The notes beneath the pieces are model-generated. The model was given only the letters and a program-made list of their open reading frames with translations, searched no databases and was not told where the DNA came from. From Actinomycetota bacterium (GTDB lineage Bacteria; Actinomycetota; Thermoleophilia; Miltoncostaeales; Miltoncostaeaceae): 17,165 nucleotides of DNA. This document shows positions 14,360-17,165 of this stretch, piece by piece (within the stretch, counting starts at the first letter, position 1; every line of letters begins with the position of its first letter). The stretch covers positions 1 through 17,165 of the forward strand of contig SXZC01000209.1 in NCBI GenBank assembly GCA_005788075.1, given 5' to 3'. Made by a program: the position numbers and the translations under genes.

Positions 14360-15157
14360 GTGAAACGACTCCCCGCCCTCGCCGTGGCCGGCGCTCTCGC
14401 GCTCGGCATCGCGGCCACCCCGGCCCTCGCGGCCCCGAAGGCCAACAAGGCGAGCGCCGCGCAGCTCGCGGCGATGACCAAGGCGGTGCAGATGTCGCCC
14501 GTCGCCGGCATGAACCGCGTGCCGACGGCGAACTACTCCGTGAGGAACGGGCTGATCTACGCCGGTTCCTCGTACTGGGGCAAGGTCTCCATCGCGAGCA
14601 GGAGCGCCACGTTCCAGGGCGCCACCGCCGTGCTGGTGCGCCCTGCGGGCGGATCGGCGTGGACCGTCGTGGACGTCGGCACGTCGGACGTCGGCTGCCA
14701 GACCGTTCCCCTGGGCGTGGCCGCGGCCTTCAAGCTCGGCGGCGCCACCTGCGGCATCGGCAACGGCTACATGGCCGCCCCGCAGACCCTCAAGAATCCG
14801 ACCCTCACGGGCTACCAGCTCACGATGAGGTTCTTCAACTACCTGAACCCGCAGAACCAGGCGAAGCTCGACGCCTTCCTGGCCGACGGCTTCCTCATCC
14901 AGCGTGCCAACAACACGGCATCGAACAAGGCCGCGTACCTGGCCAACCACCCCACCTACAACGACGCCGTGCTGAGGGTGGACAACGCCAACTACGGCGA
15001 CGGCCTTCTCACGGTGGGCGGCGTCAACTGGCAGACCACCGTGCCGAACACCTACGTGCCGGTGCTCTACACCTACGCGTGGGTCAACGGCGCGTGGCAG
15101 CTGCTTTCGTTCGCGCGCTTCGCGCCGTCGGCGACGCTGCCGCCGCCGCCCGCCTAG
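14360..15157 (+). CDS. Secreted two-domain protein with C-terminal NTF2-like domain
   Basis: A 265-residue exported protein with a clear signal peptide (MKRLPALAVAGALALGIAATP, cleavage near ALA at 24). Residues 35-131 form a module containing SYWGKVSIAS and SAWTVVDVGTSDVGCQTVPLGV, closed by C131 (C113-C131 probably pair); the lysine-rich protein at 12594 has a similar module. Residues 152-256 look like an NTF2/SnoaL-type fold: LDAFLADGFLIQRANN, KAAYLANHP, then YTYAWVNGAWQLLSFARF. NTF2-like domains bind small ligands or act as enzymes; no catalytic residues are recognisable. The tail is proline-rich (PPPPA). The GTG is chosen for CGGAGG about six bases upstream and for the signal peptide. It is monocistronic, followed by a strong hairpin. 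Confidence 0.82.
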   Translation: MKRLPALAVAGALALGIAATPALAAPKANKASAAQLAAMTKAVQMSPVAGMNRVPTANYSVRNGLIYAGSSYWGKVSIASRSATFQGATAVLVRPAGGSAWTVVDVGTSDVGCQTVPLGVAAAFKLGGATCGIGNGYMAAPQTLKNPTLTGYQLTMRFFNYLNPQNQAKLDAFLADGFLIQRANNTASNKAAYLANHPTYNDAVLRVDNANYGDGLLTVGGVNWQTTVPNTYVPVLYTYAWVNGAWQLLSFARFAPSATLPPPPA

Positions 15158-15180
15158 GACGCAGCGCGGTGAGGTCATCC

Positions 15181-15212
15181 CGGGGCCGGCCGTTGCATGG
15201 TGGCCGGCCCCG
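15181..15212 (+). terminator. Strong GC hairpin after the NTF2-like gene
   Basis: CGGGGCCGGCC (15181-15191) and GGCCGGCCCCG (15202-15212) are perfect 11-base arms with a ten-base loop, 24 bases after the stop. There is no T-tract, so it could stop transcription only weakly or by a non-canonical route. It lies directly before the tandem palindrome. Confidence 0.55.
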
Positions 15213-15215
15213 TGG

Positions 15216-15245
15216 GGTGACAGTCACCGTACGGTGACAGTCACC
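15216..15245. promoter_or_regulatory. Tandem palindromic operator-like element upstream of cysH
   Basis: Two identical 13-base palindromes, GGTGACAGTCACC (15216-15228 and 15233-15245), are separated by GTAC. Each is a perfect GGTGAC/GTCACC dyad around a central A, and the whole block is nearly self-complementary about CCGTACGG. The 17-base centre-to-centre distance (about 1.6 helical turns) suits two dimers of a helix-turn-helix regulator. It lies about 118 bases before cysH, so control of the sulfate operon is inferred. I cannot name the regulator. Confidence 0.6.
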
Positions 15246-15320
15246 TCCCGTTGCGCCGCGCGCGGTGGCGCTTGCCGCGCCCGCGTGCTTGCATGGCGGA
15301 CCGCGCCGGTGCGCCGTTTC

Positions 15321-15350
15321 CATAAGCCGAGCGCGTGCGCCGCATAAGCC
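15321..15350 (+). repeat. Direct repeat CATAAGCC before cysH
   Basis: CATAAGCC occurs at 15321-15328 and 15343-15350, 22 bases apart (about two helical turns). The second copy abuts CATACT, a possible -10 box eight bases before the cysH ATG. This is a plausible activator site; the evidence is only repetition and position. Confidence 0.4.
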
Positions 15351-15355
15351 ATACT
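15350..15355 (+). promoter_or_regulatory. Possible -10 box of the cysHDN operon
   Basis: CATACT (four of six matches to TATAAT) ends eight bases before the ATG at 15364, which would give a nearly leaderless mRNA. AGGA at 15357-15360 lies only three bases from the ATG, too close for a good ribosome site. No -35 box is seen; the CATAAGCC repeats occupy that region. Confidence 0.35.
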
Positions 15356-15363
15356 TAGGACGC

Positions 15364-16053
15364 ATGCCCGACCGCAATCCGCTGCCGTTTACGCCCACCG
15401 AGGCGGAAGACCTCACCGCCGACGAGATCGTCGCCGCGGCGGTCACCGCGTTCGGTGATCGCCTCGCCGTCGCCTGCTCGTTCCAGCAGGAGGAGGCGGT
15501 GATCCTCGACATGGCCTTTGCCGTGCGGCCCGACGTGCGCGTGTTCGCGCTCGATACCGGCTTTCTCTTCCCCGAGACCTACGACACCTGGCGCGCGTAC
15601 GAGGAGCGGTACGGCATCACGATCGAGGCCTTCCGCGGGCCGAGCCCCGAGGAGCAGGCCGCCGAGCACGGCGACCGGCTGTGGGAGCGCGACCCCAACC
15701 AGTGCTGCGGCATCCGCAAGGTGGAGCCGCTCGGCCGCGCGCTGGCCGGGCTTGATGCCTGGATCACCGGCCTGCGCCGCGATCAGGCTCCCACGCGCGC
15801 GAACACCCCGAAGCTGGAGTTCGACGAGGCGCGCGGCAACTGGAAGATCAGCCCGCTGGCCGACTGGACCGTGGATGACGTGTGGGCGCGCATCCGCGAG
15901 CGCGACCTCATCGTGAACCCGCTGCACGCCGCCGGCTATGCCAGCATCGGTTGCACGTACTGCACAAAGCCCGGCACCGGCCGCGAGGGCCGCTGGGCGA
16001 ACCTCGAGAAGACCGAGTGCGGGCTGCACCCCGCCGGGGGCCCCGCCACGTGA
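15364..16053 (+). CDS. cysH: Adenylylsulfate (APS) reductase, assimilatory
   Basis: A 229-residue cytoplasmic enzyme of the PAPS/APS reductase family, reducing activated sulfate to sulfite with thioredoxin-type electrons. Visible features are ACSFQQEEAVILD (37-49, PP-loop), DTGFLFPETY (64-73), CCGIRKVEPL (C114, C115), ITGLRRDQAPTR (134-145), CTYC (C197, C200) and the catalytic ECGLH (C219). The two cysteine pairs bind a 4Fe-4S cluster, which marks APS rather than PAPS reductases and fits the neighbouring CysD/CysN, which make APS. The ATG at 15364 is chosen because the family starts here; an upstream in-frame start at 15265 would add a non-homologous stretch covering the CATAAGCC repeats. The stop overlaps the cysD start (GTGA). 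Confidence 0.94.
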   Translation: MPDRNPLPFTPTEAEDLTADEIVAAAVTAFGDRLAVACSFQQEEAVILDMAFAVRPDVRVFALDTGFLFPETYDTWRAYEERYGITIEAFRGPSPEEQAAEHGDRLWERDPNQCCGIRKVEPLGRALAGLDAWITGLRRDQAPTRANTPKLEFDEARGNWKISPLADWTVDDVWARIRERDLIVNPLHAAGYASIGCTYCTKPGTGREGRWANLEKTECGLHPAGGPAT

Positions 16054-16961
16054 GCACCATCACCGAGCTCTCCACCCTCGACGTGCTCGAGGCCGAGGCC
16101 GTGCACATCATCCGCGAGTGCGCCGCCGAGTGCGAGCGCCCCGTGCTGCTGTTCAGCGGCGGCAGGGACAGCATCGTGCTGGCCCATATGGCCACCAAGG
16201 CCTTCGCGCCCGCGGGGCTGCCCTTCCCGCTCATGCACGTGGATACCGGCCACAACTTCCCCGAGGTCGTCGAGTACCGCGACTGGTTCGTGGGCGAGAT
16301 CGACGAGCGCCTGATCGTGGCGAGCGTGGAGGAGTCCATCGCCCAGGGGCGCGTGCAGGACGAGACCGGCCCGCGCGCCAGTCGCAACCGCCTGCAGACC
16401 ACCACGCTGCTCGATGCCATCGCCGAGCACCAGTTCGACGCCTGCTTCGGCGGCGCCCGTCGCGACGAGGAGCGCGCCCGCGCCAAGGAGCGCGTGTTCA
16501 GTCACCGCGACATGTTCGGCCAGTGGGATCCGCGCAACCAGCGCCCCGAGCCGTGGTCGATCTACAACACCAAGCTGCGCAAGGGCGAGCACTTCCGGGT
16601 GTTCCCGCTGAGCAACTGGACCGAGGTGGATGTGTGGCTCTACATCCAGCGCGAGGGGCTCAGCCTGCCGAGCATCTACTTCGCGCATGAGCGCGAGGTG
16701 TTCATGCGCGACGGCATGCTGATGGCCGCCGCCGACTTCGTGGAGCGCCTGCCGAACGAGGAGGTGTTCACCGAGACCGTGCGGTTCCGCACCGTGGGCG
16801 ACGCCACCTGCACGGCCGGCATGAAGAGCACTGCCGCCACGGTGGAGGAGGTGCTGGTTGAGACCCGCGCCAGCGACATCTCCGAGCGGGGCGCCAGCCG
16901 CGCCGACGACAAGACATCCGAGGCCGCCATGGAAGACCGCAAGCGCGGGGGCTACTTCTAG
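16050..16961 (+). CDS. cysD: Sulfate adenylyltransferase subunit 2
   Basis: A 303-residue catalytic subunit of ATP sulfurylase: sulfate plus ATP gives APS plus pyrophosphate, driven by GTP hydrolysis in CysN. The PP-loop LLFSGGRDSIVLAHMA is at 33-48; the usual lysine of SGGKDS is arginine (R39), which PP-loop enzymes tolerate. Next come PFPLMHVDTGHNFPEV, FGGARRDEERARAKERVFS, PLSNWTEVDVWLYI and the C-terminal EDRKRGGYF, all typical. The GTG at 16050 overlaps the cysH stop (GTGA), indicating translational coupling. Its TAG shares a G with the GTG start of cysN. Length is normal for the family. Confidence 0.95.
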   Translation: MSTITELSTLDVLEAEAVHIIRECAAECERPVLLFSGGRDSIVLAHMATKAFAPAGLPFPLMHVDTGHNFPEVVEYRDWFVGEIDERLIVASVEESIAQGRVQDETGPRASRNRLQTTTLLDAIAEHQFDACFGGARRDEERARAKERVFSHRDMFGQWDPRNQRPEPWSIYNTKLRKGEHFRVFPLSNWTEVDVWLYIQREGLSLPSIYFAHEREVFMRDGMLMAAADFVERLPNEEVFTETVRFRTVGDATCTAGMKSTAATVEEVLVETRASDISERGASRADDKTSEAAMEDRKRGGYF

Positions 16962-17165
16962 TGCCGGTCGAGAGCCCCATGCTGCACGCCGTGGCCGTCG
17001 GGTCGGTGGACGACGGCACGAGCACGCTGATCGGCCGCCTGCTCTACGAGACAGGGCACCTGAACGCCGACGAGATCGCGCACGTGGAGGAGGCCAGCCG
17101 CAAGCGCGGCCGCAAGGGCCTCGATCTTGCGCTGCTCACCGACGGCCTGCGCGCCGAGCGGGAGC
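16961..17165 (+). CDS. cysN: Sulfate adenylyltransferase subunit 1, N-terminal fragment (runs off window)
   Basis: The first 68 residues of the GTPase subunit of ATP sulfurylase (CysN, or a CysNC fusion). GSVDDGTSTLIGRLLYE (14-30) and LALLTDGLRAERE match the CysN start. The P-loop, normally GSVDDGKST, has threonine (ACG at 17018-17020) instead of the invariant lysine, which should abolish GTP binding unless it is compensated or a sequencing error. The GTG at 16961 overlaps the cysD stop (TAGTG); an ATG at 16979 is an alternative start. The downstream switch motifs and beta-barrel domains are outside the window, so whether the protein is otherwise intact is unknown. Confidence 0.92.
   Translation, partial: MPVESPMLHAVAVGSVDDGTSTLIGRLLYETGHLNADEIAHVEEASRKRGRKGLDLALLTDGLRAERE

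Noticed and set aside
15158..15363. A riboswitch (SAM-type) before cysH
   Set aside because: I could not fit a known SAM aptamer core. The visible structures are a GC hairpin and DNA palindromes, and cysH looks near-leaderless.
16155..16172. Loss of the CysD PP-loop lysine (SGGRDS instead of SGGKDS) as an inactivating change
   Set aside because: That position varies in PP-loop enzymes and arginine keeps the charge, so it is not comparable to the CysN lysine loss.

Overview
The window is high-GC, gene-dense bacterial chromosome, with 20 protein-coding genes, short spacers and no gap over 300 bases. Many GTG starts, TANNNT -10 boxes, probable leaderless starts, Sec-secreted FN3-like and NTF2-like proteins, a long ICL2-type isocitrate lyase and an APS-reductase/CysDN sulfate route point to an actinomycetote. 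Thermoleophilia (Solirubrobacterales/Gaiellales-like) is my best guess, from general look and not from a marker gene. I see no rRNA, tRNA, CRISPR array, insertion sequence or prophage.

Layout. (1) 2-2723, plus strand: 3' end of a DNA photolyase, an SDR/DUF2867 protein and a renalase-like FAD oxidoreductase, joined by two ATGA overlaps; this resembles a light- or oxidative-stress cluster. (2) 2720-5183, minus strand: an MFS exporter, a secreted FN3-like protein and an unusual J-domain-like protein with an acidic tail of exact 18-residue repeats. The last gene's stop overlaps that of cluster 1. (3) 5245-7323: a PAC2-family protein (plus), convergent with endonuclease III, which lies behind a small membrane protein (minus). 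(4) 7409-11109, minus strand: DUF2252 and ICL2-type isocitrate lyase, separated by an intrinsic terminator whose T-tract also looks like the -10 box of the DUF2252 gene. (5) 11305-12587, plus strand: a small secreted protein and a DUF5718 (FAH-like) protein with touching stop and start. (6) 12594-15157: a secreted protein (minus), a zinc-ribbon protein (plus), a membrane-anchored haem-binding protein (minus) and a secreted protein with an NTF2-like domain (plus). (7) 15364-17165, plus strand: cysH-cysD-cysN, the assimilatory sulfate to APS to sulfite pathway. A conspicuous tandem palindrome lies upstream, and cysN runs off the window.

Most genes are recognisable housekeeping or accessory metabolism. 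I found no clear new multi-gene defence or mobile system. The most unusual signals are the HPD-less J-like protein with its 18-residue repeat tail, the missing P-loop lysine in CysN, the tandem GTGAC-A-GTCAC operator-like element before cysH, the terminator/promoter overlap between the isocitrate lyase and DUF2252 genes, and a secreted module ending in a cysteine pair that two nearby genes share.
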